Of a stretch of 64,000 nucleotides of DNA, positions 45,492-54,677 are shown one piece after another. Position numbers and translations under genes: made by a program. The DNA is from CAWGAJ01 sp963820545 (GTDB lineage: Bacteria > Planctomycetota > Planctomycetia > Pirellulales > Thermoguttaceae). Where the stretch lies: positions 1,488,001 to 1,552,000 of the forward strand of contig CAWGAJ010000001.1 in NCBI GenBank assembly GCA_963820545.1, written 5' to 3'. Under the pieces are notes generated by a model. It saw only the letters and a list, made by a program, of their open reading frames with translations, did no database searches and had not been told where the DNA came from. Numbering within the stretch: position 1 is the stretch's first letter; the number at the start of each line of letters is the position of its first letter.

Positions 45492-45849
45492 GACAAAATC
45501 TCCGAGTTACTCACTGTTCCAATTGGTGATTACCGACTGCATTTTTGATGTAACTGTGCCAGAAATAGTTCCCTTATTATGATTTTCCCTGTTCCGCCGG
45601 ATAGTTTTCCGCCATGAATACCAAAATATGCTAAATTCAATAATGCAGGAGGGCAATTGGGTGTACTCCGCTAATCGGGTTATGTTGGCAAATTAGGCAA
45701 ACTGTCCTAGTAGGAAAATCCGGGAACTTTTCGTGGGGGATTTGACCCTTTCTGCCCGGTTGATAAGATCGTATTAGTATTATTCTGTCCGCATATCTAG
45801 CGGGGTTTTTTGTAGCTTTTCTTTTACAACAACGAAAGGAAGGAACGCT
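45492..45849. other. Intergenic with candidate promoter and weak attenuator
   Basis: TTGACC (45742-45747) and TAAGAT (45764-45769) with a 16-base spacer could serve the plus-strand ACT-domain gene. Downstream CCGC/GCGG (45789-45803) is followed by TTTTTT, a weak terminator-like element in the leader. An attenuation role in amino-acid response is possible, but the stem is only 4 bp. Confidence 0.35.
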
Positions 45850-46308
45850 ATGCAAACGGCCAAACAACTTTCGGTCACGCTGGTGAACAAACCTGGACGA
45901 CTCGCCGACATGCTTACGGCATTGGCTCAGGAAAAAGTAAATTTTCAAGCGCTTACGGTCATGGATTCCGGCGAACGAGGCACAGTCCGCTTTGTACCCG
46001 ATGACGTTTACGCCGCCATTGCCGTGCTGGATAAAATTAACGTTCGCTACGAAGTTACCGAGGTACTATTGGCCGAGATTCACAACCAGCCGGGAGGATT
46101 CCGCAAAATCTGCGAACGGCTGGCATCCGACCATCTGAACATCGATTATGCTTACTGCTCTTTCAATTGCGGCAAGCGGGCCAAAGGCGGGGTGCTGGCC
46201 GTGATCAGAGTCAACGACCTCGCCAAGGCCCAACGCGTACTGAGCGAAAACGGCAACGGCCGCCGCCGCCGCGTCCCCATGCGCCGACCATTGAAAATCT
46301 CAACTTGA
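45850..46308 (+). CDS. Tandem ACT-domain protein
   Basis: Two ACT domains: SVTLVNKPGRLADMLTALAQEKVNFQALTVMD (residues 8-40) and LLAEIHNQPGGFRKICERLASDHLNIDYAYCS (residues 76-107). ACT pairs bind small ligands, usually amino acids, and control enzymes. There is no catalytic domain, so it is a free-standing sensor. AAGGAAGG lies about 8 bases before the ATG. The C-terminus is basic (GRRRRVPMRRP), and could touch nucleic acid. Its client is not in the window. Confidence 0.85.
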   Translation: MQTAKQLSVTLVNKPGRLADMLTALAQEKVNFQALTVMDSGERGTVRFVPDDVYAAIAVLDKINVRYEVTEVLLAEIHNQPGGFRKICERLASDHLNIDYAYCSFNCGKRAKGGVLAVIRVNDLAKAQRVLSENGNGRRRRVPMRRPLKIST

Positions 46309-46505
46309 TTATAGAGTGGATAGCGGTTGATGGTCGGTAGATAATGGATTATTGAGTGTGGAATGGAGGGGTTATTCGCCACTTTCTGGGTGAGTATGGG
46401 GGGCATAATTGACTATGCCCGGAAATCTGTCATAATGATGACTGCGCTTAACTGCCAGTATATTGTCCAATACATGGCAAACTAAGTCCCAGATTCCATA
46501 AGACT

Positions 46506-46832
46506 ATGAAAACGCGAGAGATATTTGAGATCGTTGTCAAGACGGCAGGACTAATTGTGCTTCTCTACGGCGCGGAGCACTTCCTTTGCTGGATTATGAG
46601 CATAATAAACCTGTATGAAACTAAATACACTCAATATCATATCGCTCTCGGTATCATTATGGTGACTGCTGGACTATTGATAATGAGTGGCGTCATTCCA
46701 CTTACTGATATAGCGTATTACCCAGAAGAGGAGGAAGAAGGGGAGGAAGAAGAGGAGGAGGAGGAGGAAGGCCAGAACTCTCTGGCACAAGACACTCAGC
46801 CCAAATCTGAACATGAGAAAGACATTACCTAA
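46506..46832 (+). CDS. Small membrane protein with glutamate-rich tail
   Basis: Two hydrophobic helices (VVKTAGLIVLLYGAEHFLCWIMSII and YHIALGIIMVTAGLLIMSGVIPL) precede a highly acidic low-complexity tail of about 20 Glu. No motif is recognised. It is AT-rich relative to the neighbours. The acidic tail would lie in cytosol or periplasm. Isolated gene with no evident operon. Confidence 0.65.
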   Translation: MKTREIFEIVVKTAGLIVLLYGAEHFLCWIMSIINLYETKYTQYHIALGIIMVTAGLLIMSGVIPLTDIAYYPEEEEEGEEEEEEEEEGQNSLAQDTQPKSEHEKDIT

Positions 46833-46889
46833 CAGCCTCTCCTTCCCAAATTACCAAGTAATCTTATTTTTCACCATCCTGTGATACTG

Positions 46890-46914
46890 GGCACTGGCGA
46901 GATGCCAGTGGCAC
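46890..46914. repeat. Variant palindrome of the TGCCACTGGCT family
   Basis: Arms GGGCACTGGC and GCCAGTGGCA around GAGAT. It is similar to 15363-15391 and 34428-34455, with a changed loop. It follows the small membrane-protein gene. Confidence 0.7.
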
Positions 46915-47099
46915 CTAGTTTAGACGCCAGCGCCGATCAACAATTGGATTGAATCAAATGGATTTCTGACCTTGCCTGGCCGGCAGATTTTGGGGAAACT
47001 ACCGCCCTATTTTCTCTAGTACCCTAGCGTGAACGCCTGGGCTAGAAAAAACATGCGGGAAACCGCGAACTTTTTGTCAAATTTCATTGACGGATCGCC

Positions 47100-47747
47100 A
47101 TGCGCAAATGGTTTGGGATCGCATTGATGGCTCTTGTACTGTCGGGCTGCACGACTCCGGCCTGGACGCCCCCGCCGCCGCCGGAAATGTCTCCCTTAAT
47201 GCCGACAGAAGCCGTGGTCTATCCAAATCCCGTGTTGGCGCCCATCACAGACCCGCAATGCGTTTGGGAAGTGGTGGTCGACGCAGTCGACGACTATTTC
47301 AGAATTCAGCACGAGGAGCCGGTGCGTCAGATCGGAGGTACGCTTACCGAAGGCCGGATTGAGACCTTTCCCGAGGTCAGTCCCACGGTGTTCGAACCTT
47401 GGCGGCGCGATACCGCGGGCGAATATCAACGCGTGGAAAACACCTTGCAAACCATGCGGCGCCGCGCCGTGGTCCGCGTGTTGCCAGCCGAAGGCGGACA
47501 TTGGGTCGACGTGACCGTGTTGAAGGAACTAGAGGACCTCCCATCTCCCGAACAATCCTCTGCCGGCAGCGCCACCTTTCGCTACGATAATTCATTTACG
47601 CGGGTGGTCAATCCGGCAAGCGGAGGACAGGCGCCACAATGTTGGATCTCGAAAGGACGCGATCCGGAGTTGGAACAGCGGATCATCGGCCACATCATCA
47701 CGCGCTGCAACGAGTTGGGCATGAACGGCGTCAGACAGCAATTTTGA
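47100..47747 (+). CDS. Exported lipoprotein
   Basis: Lipoprotein signal MRKWFGIALMALVLSGCTT (lipobox LSGC, Cys 17), then a proline-rich linker (PAWTPPPPPEMSP) and a compact domain with TDPQCVWEVVVDAVDDYFRIQHEEPVRQIGG and RRRAVVRVLPAEGGHWVDVTVLKELEDLP. The pattern is alpha/beta and is shared by planctomycete lipoproteins I cannot name. Complete and without gaps. Probable outer-membrane or periplasmic role. Confidence 0.8.
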   Translation: MRKWFGIALMALVLSGCTTPAWTPPPPPEMSPLMPTEAVVYPNPVLAPITDPQCVWEVVVDAVDDYFRIQHEEPVRQIGGTLTEGRIETFPEVSPTVFEPWRRDTAGEYQRVENTLQTMRRRAVVRVLPAEGGHWVDVTVLKELEDLPSPEQSSAGSATFRYDNSFTRVVNPASGGQAPQCWISKGRDPELEQRIIGHIITRCNELGMNGVRQQF

Positions 47748-47935
47748 GTAGATGGTAATAATCAGTGATTGATACGGCCGTTTAGTAATAGTCAGAAAAA
47801 GAATGTCGTATGAAAGTCCGATGAAACATGCCAAATGCTGAATTCCCATCTCAGATTCCCGAATTCTGAACCCCGCAACCTTGTTGCTACCCACCTTCCA
47901 CTTCCCACTAATCATTTTCCTATCCCCTAGATCTG

Positions 47936-49401
47936 TCACTTCAAGATTGTTTGTCGCAACGAGGCCAGGGTGCGCAAGGCGGGCTTTGGTTTGCGGCGGA
48001 GGTCGAACAAGCCGCCGTAGGGGAAATCGTGCGGTTGGCTGTCGTGCAGTTGATTCCAGATCACGCCTTGCACGCCGGGCTTGGCGAGCATCAAGGGCAA
48101 GTATCGGGCGATCCAGGCCTGTTGCACGGCCGGGGTCCAGGTTCCCGGCGGCACGGCGGCTTCGCGCTGGGCCATGGGATCGGCATCGCAGAGGCTCGGC
48201 GCGCAGATCGACAGCCATAAAGGCAGGCCCCAGGTCATCCAGGCATCCAACTGGCGGCTGACCTCCAGCGGATTGCGGGGCAAGGAGCCGCCGGGATAAT
48301 AACCCACGTTCATTTCCAGCATCACGCCGCTCAGTCCCAGGTCCGAACGGATCAACACGTCGGCAAAGTGCAGGGGGGTGTAATCCGCTTCGCGGCGGCT
48401 CATGTATTCCGCCCAAGGTTGATCAAGGGAGACCAGGGCCGGCGTGTCCGGATCGTAATGCCGGGCGATTTCGATGGCTCGGGCCGCCAATTGCAATTTT
48501 TCTTCCTCGGAAAGGGAGAAGACCTCGCCTGTATTTACGCGGCCGGCACATTGCCAGATGTCGACCAGGCCGCGATAACGTTCCACCACGGCGCGGATGT
48601 GATCTGAGAAAAAATTCAAGAGGTTGTCAAAATCGCCTTCCCAGAGGGCGAGCCAATCGGGCAAAGCCCGAGAATCGAGCAACAACAGCGGACCGGCGAT
48701 CACATACAGATTGTTGCGCCGGCACCATTGGATCTGCTTGTCACAGACGCTCCAATCGTAGTGCCCCTCGACCGCTTCCACCTCGCGCCAGCGGAGGGGA
48801 ACGTTTGCGGCGCTGAAGGCGAGAAGGAAGTTCTTGGCCGTGTCATTATCGAACATGTTGGCGCCCAAATCGGCCCCCAAAAAGGCCGCTATTTTCCCGC
48901 TACTGCGGCTGCGAATGAGCAAGGCCTGTTCCACGTATGCCGCCGCCAATTGATTGGCGGCCCCTGTGGCGGTGCGCAAGACCTGTTCGGCCAACACCGC
49001 GGAGGCCACCGGATCGTCTTGTGCCACCGCAGCCGCGGCCATCTGCCGGACCGACTCGTTGACCAGGTCCCCCAACTCCCGGGAGACAATCAGCCCAATA
49101 GACTTCCATTCGAAGAGTTGCGAGAGTAGTTGATTGACCGTTCCCCGGGCGATTTCCAAGGGCAAATGATAAGGGGCCTCTTGTTCCATGAGGCTGCCGC
49201 TGGTAAAAATCATTTGCCCGACTGGCTCCAACGGCCAGGGGATGTGAAGATTCGCCGAGTCGGAAACCGCCCGCTGCATAATCAACAGGCCGTTTTCAAC
49301 AGCGGTCCGCACCGGCCAAGCAGAAAGATCAATCCCGGTTAAATAGGCCTGTTGGACCATTTCCTCGGTAAAGCGTCCGCCGGTTGAACTCGAAATCGCA
49401 T
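47936..49401 (-). CDS. GH10-like TIM-barrel protein (one-base frameshift near start)
   Basis: The body resembles endo-1,4-beta-xylanase (GH10)-like proteins of planctomycetes: AAFLGADLGANMFDNDTAKNFLLAFSAANVPLRWREVEAVEGHYDWSVCDKQIQWCRRNNLYVIAGPLL, then YRGLVDIWQCAGRVN and VMLEMNVGYYPGG. GH10 catalytic glutamates would be in WQC.GRVN (usually WDVVNE) and LEMN; the first seems lost. The natural start is MRFRVQPAD at ATG 49401, which leaves frame near 49377; adding one C (GGACCGC) joins it to RFTEEMVQQAYLTGID. The shortened frame starts at ATG 49360. No signal peptide. Confidence 0.7.
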
Positions 49402-49593
49402 TATACCCATGACGTTATGATCCTCTATTTATCTACTTTACCGAATCCCATCGCTGCCCTCAACCCACCCACACCCGCTGGGCAATAAGAATGTTCGTGA
49501 GTATATTTTTACGAATAACCCGCTCCCCGACCAACAGTTGGTACCCGGTCGCGGCTAAACAAACTAACCACTCTCCACTAACCACTAAACACT

Positions 49594-50477
49594 ATGACTA
49601 CTACCGTTGTTCGTGAAACTTCTTTTCCGGGCCTGTCCCTTCGTCGGGGCAAGGTACGCGACGTATACGATCTGGGCGACCGGCTGTTGCTTATAAGCAC
49701 CGACCGGCTGAGCGCGTTCGACTGGGTGCTGCCCACGGGCATTCCCGACAAGGGCCGAGTGCTTACGCAGATTTCGGCCTTTTGGTTCAATCGGCTGGGC
49801 GTGCCCAACCACATGCTCACCACCGACGTGGAGCGGATGGATCTGCCCCTGCAAATCGACCGCAAGATGTTGACCGGGCGCACCATGCTCTGTCGCAAGG
49901 CCGAGGTCGTGTCAATTGAATGCGTGGTGCGCGGCTACCTGGCCGGCTCGGGCTGGAGCGAATATCGCAAGAGCGGCACTGTTTGCGGCATCAGCCTGCC
50001 CGCCGGACTGAGTGAAAGCGCCGGCTGCCGGAACCGATCTTCACGCCGGCCACCAAGGAATCGACCGGACACGACGAAAACATTTCCTTCGAGCGGATGG
50101 TCGAAGTCGCAGGACGCAAATTGGCCGAAGAACTCCGTCGTCTCAGCCTGGAAATTTTTCAACGCGGCGCCGCATACGCCTTGCAGCGGGGAATTATTAT
50201 CGCCGACACGAAATTCGAGTTCGGCCTGATAGGCGGCGAGTTGATACTGATCGACGAGGCGCTCACGCCCGACAGTTCGCGCTTCTGGCCCGCCGATCAA
50301 TATGCCCCGGGGCGCAGCCAACCGTCCTTCGACAAGCAATTTGTGCGGGATTGGCTTTCGGCGACTACCTGGGATAAAAACAGCCCCCCGCCGTCTTTGC
50401 CCGAGGACGTAGTGGCCAAAACCCGGGAAAAATACGTCGAGGCCTACGAGCGGCTGACGGGAAAAAAATTCAACTAG
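49594..50477 (+). CDS. purC: Phosphoribosylaminoimidazole-succinocarboxamide synthase (one-base frameshift here)
   Basis: SAICAR synthase joins CAIR and aspartate using ATP in purine synthesis. The opening LRRGKVRDVYDLGDRLLLISTDRLSAFDWVL and CVVRGYLAGSGWSEYRKSG are characteristic. Near 50020 the frame breaks (TGA GAA AGC GCC where the family needs one base more); the following MVEVAGRKLAEELRRLSLEIFQRGAAYALQRGIIIADTKFEFGL and DSSRFWP continues to TAG 50477. Total length 884 bases needs one inserted base for 294 residues. As for the other breaks, it is likely an artefact. Confidence 0.88.
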
Positions 50478-50549
50478 TCCCCCCCTCGCCTTTTTAAAGA
50501 GTCGGGTGAGCGGCCAGCGTAAGCCGGCTGAGTTTCCATGTTGTACATT

Positions 50550-50575
50550 AGCCCACGTGCTGCATCCCGTGGGCA
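50550..50575. repeat. Diverged palindrome of the AAGCCCACGGGTTG family
   Basis: Arms GCCCACG/CGTGGGC, with TGCTGCATC in the middle. It lies in the 250-base gap between purC and the next gene. Related copies at 18373-18400 and 43046-43073. Confidence 0.6.
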
Positions 50576-50726
50576 TGACTGCTGCCCTCCGAATTCGCAT
50601 GTTGACTGCTGAGAGCTGACCGCAGAGAGCTGTCTCCTGTCCGCTGTCCCATCGCCCTCATACATGCTTAGCCCTAACGCTTTAGATGCACTTCCTCGGG
50701 GCTTTCTATTCCCAGGACAGGTACAA

Positions 50727-51038
50727 TCACGCGGGCGGTGTTTCGGTCACCCCAGGTTCATTATTGACCCAAATGCGCGATGGCTGGATCTCCGCGTTGT
50801 GTTGGGCATCCAGCCCCGCCTCCTTTAACGCGGCCGCCACATCCGCGTCCGTGAGCGGCTGGCCGTCCATGTAAACAAGGCCCCAATTGACAGTGTAGCC
50901 GCCTTCGATATGCACCCCCGTCGCTACTTGAACGACCAATAGATTTGGATTCAGCCGTGCCATCAGGTCTTGAATGAGCGGAAGGTCACGATCATCACGT
51001 ACGGAAAATGCTTTCGGCAGCTCTATGGTAGCTTGCAT
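50727..51038 (-). CDS. Hypothetical protein at the end of a stress-type cluster
   Basis: 103 residues, cytosolic, no signal. A central segment DLMARLNPNLLVVQVATGVHIEGGYTVNWGLVYMDGQPLTDADVAAALKEAGLDAQ suggests an alpha/beta module. I do not recognise the family. It is 16 bases downstream of the CsbD gene on the same strand, so is probably co-transcribed with it. A role in stress is only inferred from context. Confidence 0.6.
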   Translation of the reverse strand: MQATIELPKAFSVRDDRDLPLIQDLMARLNPNLLVVQVATGVHIEGGYTVNWGLVYMDGQPLTDADVAAALKEAGLDAQHNAEIQPSRIWVNNEPGVTETPPA

Positions 51039-51053
51039 CGCATGACTCCTTAA

Positions 51054-51230
51054 TTACCCGATCACTTTTTTCACGACTTTCTTTACCGTGTCGACGGCCT
51101 TCTGGGCGGCTTGCTTGGCTTTGCCAACCGCTTGGTCGGTCTTTCCTTCCTCGCGAAGCTTATCGTTGCCGGTCAGCGCCCCGGCGGCTTCCTTGAGTCG
51201 GCCTTTCACCACGTCTGTCTTGCTACTCAT
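51054..51230 (-). CDS. CsbD-family stress protein
   Basis: A 58-residue protein beginning MSSKTDVVKGRLKEAAGALTGNDKL, with later DQAVGKAKQAAQKAVDTVKKVVKKVIG. The repeated small and lysine-rich helices are the CsbD/YjbJ pattern, a general-stress protein of unknown biochemical role. Members are natively helical and abundant under stress. It is too short to appear among longer open frames but its sequence is clear. AAGGAGT precedes the ATG. Confidence 0.85.
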   Translation of the reverse strand: MSSKTDVVKGRLKEAAGALTGNDKLREEGKTDQAVGKAKQAAQKAVDTVKKVVKKVIG

Positions 51231-51303
51231 AATTACGACTCCTTATCCTAGAGGTTGTTATCGTAACAGGTTGTCGATCAGACTGGAAACGACGGGGGGC
51301 GGC

Positions 51304-51465
51304 TTAACGGCGGCGTCGAAAGCCAAGATCGTACTCGTCTAGTAGCAGGCCGATCGTAATGCAGAACAGCCCCCAAATTTCCGGATTCGGGATGGCCCTT
51401 GCCCCGATTCCCGCCAAAAAAAGCACTATGGCCGCTACCACGTAGAAGATCATTCCAATAGTCAT
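51304..51465 (-). CDS. Small two-helix membrane protein, 53 aa
   Basis: Two hydrophobic segments (MIFYVVAAIVLFLAGIGARA and IWGLFCITIGLLLDEY) and an arginine-rich end (GFRRRR). Similar tiny membrane proteins occur in CsbD, DUF1328 and DUF3309 stress clusters. It is a good frame with a purine-rich region before the ATG. The function is unknown. Confidence 0.65.
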   Translation of the reverse strand: MTIGMIFYVVAAIVLFLAGIGARAIPNPEIWGLFCITIGLLLDEYDLGFRRRR

Positions 51466-51668
51466 ACATAGGTTCCTTTGCAAAAAACGTTATTCACTAA
51501 TCGTGCGGCTTTCGGGCTTCTGAACAGCGGAGTTTTGCTCGCACCCTACGGTCGCAAACACCACGGCCAACATCAACATTCGAGGAGATCGGGCCGTGAT
51601 CAAATCCCCTTTTTCTGTGTACAGACGCTGAAACCAAGTGAGCGGGTTCGCTCAACCACGACGACTAC

Positions 51669-53183
51669 CTATTTGTCTTTACCTTTGTCCTTGCCCTTGT
51701 CATTGGATTTGTCCTTGTTCTGTCCTCCCGATTGCTGACCCGCCGCCGAGTTGCCCCGTGACTGCGACTGCTCCGCCGATCGATTCGCTCTCGGCTTGGG
51801 CTCGACCTTAGGATCCGGCTTGGGAGCATCGTAGATCTTCGGTGGAGCGTGGTCCTTGCCAAGCTGATCGGCCGACCTCGCCACAATCGGAGACCTGGGA
51901 AGTTTCACTCTGGCCGGCTCAAATTGCTTGGTACGCGTTTCGGTTTGAGTACCCGCCGCGTTGGTTTCCAGCTTTTGCCGCTCCTTGCGGAATCGCTGGA
52001 CCTCTTGGGCATGCTGAGCGAGCTTTTGTCTCTCTAACTGGTCCACCGTCTGGAATCGCAGCGGACTGTCTTTGCTCTTGGTCAATTGGTCGAGTGGCGC
52101 GGCCACCACGAGCTCCTGCTCTCTTGACTGCACAGCACGCAAGTCTATTTCTCTCTGGGCCGCCCAGGTGCGCGGCGGCCGGGCATCCTCGTGATCGCGG
52201 CGATTCAGGAAGTCCGCTGCCATGCGGTGCTCCCACTCACCGTCCTGCCGATGCTGCCAGCGGTTGTGAGCGTAAATCGGATCGTAGCCGAAACGGCCGG
52301 AGTTGATTGAATACGACGGGTAGAATCCCGCGTTGCCGTAGTTAGCGGCGTAGTAGTCGCCGAAGTAGTAGTGTTGGTATTGCGGCCGCAAGAAAAGATG
52401 GTTGTCGAACACGGCCAGGTCGATCACCGTCGCGGGCGAATAGGAGAAACCTCGCCGCCCATACACGCCCGCATCGAAATAAACCGGCGCAAACAGCACG
52501 CCGCGACGGCCGACCGAGTAATCCCAGTAGCCGTCGACGAAGACGTAGCCGCGCGGGGCCCAGACGTAATGGGCAGGGACCCAAACCCAATCCGGCTGCA
52601 CGGTCGCCCAGAAACCGGGACGCCAAGCGTAGCGGCCATTCTGCCAAACCCAACAGCCTGGCAGCCAAGTGTCGTCGGCCGAAGGCGCGGCAATGTTGGG
52701 ACCGGCTTCGACCGTCGCAGGCGGCTCGGGCAAGTATTCAACCTCGCTTACCTTGGCATCGGCCCAGTACCCGGAAGTCCACTGAAAGCCTTGCGCGGAC
52801 TGGCCCCAATAGCCGGGCACCCATTGGCGACCAGGCGGCAGGGCGCGCCAGATGCCGCTGACCCAAAGGAAATCGCTCCGCTCGTCGTCCCAGCCCCAGT
52901 AGCCGGGGATCCACGCGACGTTGGCCCCCTCCGGTCTCTGTTCAGGCGGCACTTCCTCGATGGCAGCCGGCGGCGCCTTCGGCACCACGATGCCCGGCTC
53001 GGGATCGAATGTCACTGTTTCCGCGAAGGCCTCGTGAACCGGCCCGCGCGTGAGCACTTGCACCCCTTCCTCGGCATCGGCCGGGACCGGCTGTGCGAAT
53101 AGGGCCTTGTTCAAGCCAAAGCTCAAACCCAGGGCCAGCAGTGTGCTGACCACGCACAATTTGTAGACATGACGTACGTTCAT
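51669..53183 (-). CDS. WXXGXW repeat exported protein (BcpO-related)
   Basis: ATG 53183 with strong AAGGAG begins a signal peptide (YKLCVVSTLLALGLSFGLNKALFA). Then repeats of the W-x-x-G-x-W type: WIPGYW, WVSGIW, WVPGYW, WTSGYW, WLPGCW, WRPGFW over about residues 85-205. A Tyr/Phe/Gly-rich part follows, then a long basic, Pro/Gln/Lys-rich tail ending in KDKSNDKGKDKGKDK. The repeats fit the BcpO-related family. A role in the outer envelope is inferred. Confidence 0.88.
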   Translation of the reverse strand: MNVRHVYKLCVVSTLLALGLSFGLNKALFAQPVPADAEEGVQVLTRGPVHEAFAETVTFDPEPGIVVPKAPPAAIEEVPPEQRPEGANVAWIPGYWGWDDERSDFLWVSGIWRALPPGRQWVPGYWGQSAQGFQWTSGYWADAKVSEVEYLPEPPATVEAGPNIAAPSADDTWLPGCWVWQNGRYAWRPGFWATVQPDWVWVPAHYVWAPRGYVFVDGYWDYSVGRRGVLFAPVYFDAGVYGRRGFSYSPATVIDLAVFDNHLFLRPQYQHYYFGDYYAANYGNAGFYPSYSINSGRFGYDPIYAHNRWQHRQDGEWEHRMAADFLNRRDHEDARPPRTWAAQREIDLRAVQSREQELVVAAPLDQLTKSKDSPLRFQTVDQLERQKLAQHAQEVQRFRKERQKLETNAAGTQTETRTKQFEPARVKLPRSPIVARSADQLGKDHAPPKIYDAPKPDPKVEPKPRANRSAEQSQSRGNSAAGQQSGGQNKDKSNDKGKDKGKDK

Positions 53184-53285
53184 ACTAGTTCTCCTTCGTG
53201 AGCTTAAATTCATCTCGAGTAATTCTCATTTCTTGTTTCAGATAAAGCACATCGCCGGGCCTGCCATCCATCAATCGGCGCAACT

Positions 53286-53921
53286 TCAATGTCCAACTCG
53301 ACCTTTCCGGGTTGCGGATTCCGAGGCTTCAAACGCTTCCAGCACGGCGGCCAGCGCCAACTGCTTGACGTGGTGCGAGTCGGAGCGGCCGCGCACAATG
53401 ACTCGCCCGTCAACGGTCTCGACGCGTAGGTTCCAGACGCGGCCGCCGGTTCGCCTGGCGATCAAACATTCCAGGCGGCCGTTTTGTTCGGCCAAAGTGA
53501 AACGCAGTTGGGGATGATCGAGCAGGCTGCGGAGCCTTCCCGCCAATCGATCGGCCGCCAGCGGTTTGACTTGATAGTCGCTTATCGGAAAGCGCGCCAC
53601 GCGGTCCAAGACATGAGGATCGCGGCACGAGGTAAGGATCATCACGGGAACGATCGCAAGGTCGGGATCCTCGCCCATCATCGCGAGAACTCCGTCGCCC
53701 CCGCCCCACGGCAACTGCGGCTCAAGCACGAGCACGTCCGGCACGCGCTCGCGCAGCCGAGAAACGCACTCTAAGCCGCTTAATGCCGTGACCACTTCGA
53801 AGCCGTCCCGTGAAAGAGGCTCTCGATACACTGGGTGAAGAGACTCATCCGGATCGGCCATCAAAACTCGAATGGGCTTCGAACCATTCGACCGCGGTTG
53901 AACGACGTCTTTACTATTCAA
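53286..53921 (-). CDS. Receiver-domain protein with C-terminal BON-like domain
   Basis: A response-regulator receiver domain (KPIRVLMADPDESLHPVYREPLSRDGFEVVTALSGLECVSRLRERVPDVLVLEPQLPW...VPVMILTS...VKPLAADRL) is joined to a BON-like module (GRVWNLRVETVDGRVIVRGRSDSHHVKQLALAAVLEA). At the phospho-acceptor site the usual Asp is Glu (VLEPQLP), so it may be locked on. Start: TTG 53921 with AAGGAAGG is likely; a longer frame starts at ATG 53975. The last 15 residues look off-frame; one base shift near 53310 gives KVELDIEV and ends 53210, possibly the true C-terminus. Confidence 0.75.
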   Translation of the reverse strand: MNSKDVVQPRSNGSKPIRVLMADPDESLHPVYREPLSRDGFEVVTALSGLECVSRLRERVPDVLVLEPQLPWGGGDGVLAMMGEDPDLAIVPVMILTSCRDPHVLDRVARFPISDYQVKPLAADRLAGRLRSLLDHPQLRFTLAEQNGRLECLIARRTGGRVWNLRVETVDGRVIVRGRSDSHHVKQLALAAVLEAFEASESATRKGRVGH

Positions 53922-54029
53922 TATAGACACCCTTCCTTGAGCTTGTGTGTTTATAAATGAATCAATTGAAAACATCGGTTGTCCGAAGCCGCCGGCCGGA
54001 ATGTCTGACCCGCCGTTAGCGTGGATTCG

Positions 54030-54206
54030 TTAGTCTCCGGAATTTCTCCTTCTAAATCCGTGGCCCAGGAAAGACAGCACCGCGAGAACGAGGAAGATGA
54101 AGAAGAGGATCTTCGCCCCTTCCCACGAGAGGGCTGCCACCCCTGCGAAGCCGAAGAAGGCAGCGATCAGAGCGATCACCAGGAACACGATAGCTAAATG
54201 TAACAT
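54030..54206 (-). CDS. DUF1328 small membrane protein
   Basis: 58 residues from ATG 54206 with AGGAGAG upstream. Two membrane helices: LHLAIVFLVIALIAAFFGFAGVAALSW and AKILFFIFLVLAVLSFLGH, ending FRRRNSGD. This is the DUF1328/YtjA pattern. Such proteins are common in stress clusters with CsbD; their function is unknown. In the same orientation as the neighbours. Confidence 0.88.
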   Translation of the reverse strand: MLHLAIVFLVIALIAAFFGFAGVAALSWEGAKILFFIFLVLAVLSFLGHGFRRRNSGD

Positions 54207-54235
54207 GATCAACTCTCCTTCAAAAAAGTCCGGGC

Positions 54236-54418
54236 TCAGTTAGCGAACTTTTCCTTGGCCTTGCCCTCATCCGCTCGGATTTTGTCTTGGTCAACGGTGA
54301 TTGTAGCACTGGATTTTTGGTCCGTGCTGTTAGTCGAAAAATGGAACCAACCTCGGTAAAACCCCAGACAGGCGATGCCGACAAGGAGCAGAACTACCAC
54401 ACCAAATAGAGTTTTCAC
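54236..54418 (-). CDS. Small membrane-anchored protein, stress cluster
   Basis: 60 residues: one hydrophobic helix (FGVVVLLLVGIACLGFYRGWF), then a hydrophilic tail (SATITVDQDKIRADEGKAKEKFAN) with TITVDQDKI. Similar proteins occur next to DUF1328 genes in planctomycetes. The exported tail may bind ions or peptides, which is unproven. Confidence 0.75.
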   Translation of the reverse strand: MKTLFGVVVLLLVGIACLGFYRGWFHFSTNSTDQKSSATITVDQDKIRADEGKAKEKFAN

Positions 54419-54511
54419 GACTAATCCTTTCTCGATTGTTCTTAAAAAAGCCCATCAACTTTAGATTGCAGGCAACCGATGTTGTTTTTTTCACATTCTC
54501 GGCAATGGCGA

Positions 54512-54677
54512 TCAGATTCGCCCCATCAGTAGCAGGATGAGCAGCACTACCACAACCAATCCAAGACCGCCGCTCGGGCCATAACCCCAGTTTCTGCTGT
54601 GAGGCCACGTGGGCAACGTGCCCAGCGATCCCAAAAGCATCAGAATCAAGATCACGAGCAAAATAGTGGAAAGTATT
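54512..54677 (-). CDS. DUF3309 small membrane protein
   Basis: The family sequence starts ILSTILLVILILMLLGSLGTLPTWPHSRNWGYGPSGGLGLVVVVLLILLLMGRI, two helices with the conserved TWPHSR.WGYGPSGGLGL. The best ribosome site AAAGGGG is followed after six bases by an ATA at 54675-54677, not ATG. Upstream in-frame TTG codons (54709 and 54703) would give longer products. The start is thus unusual, or one base is wrong. The function is unknown. Confidence 0.85.

Noticed and set aside
46735..46775. GAGGAA-rich tract as a tandem repeat element
   Set aside because: It is coding for the Glu-rich tail of the membrane protein; simple low complexity.
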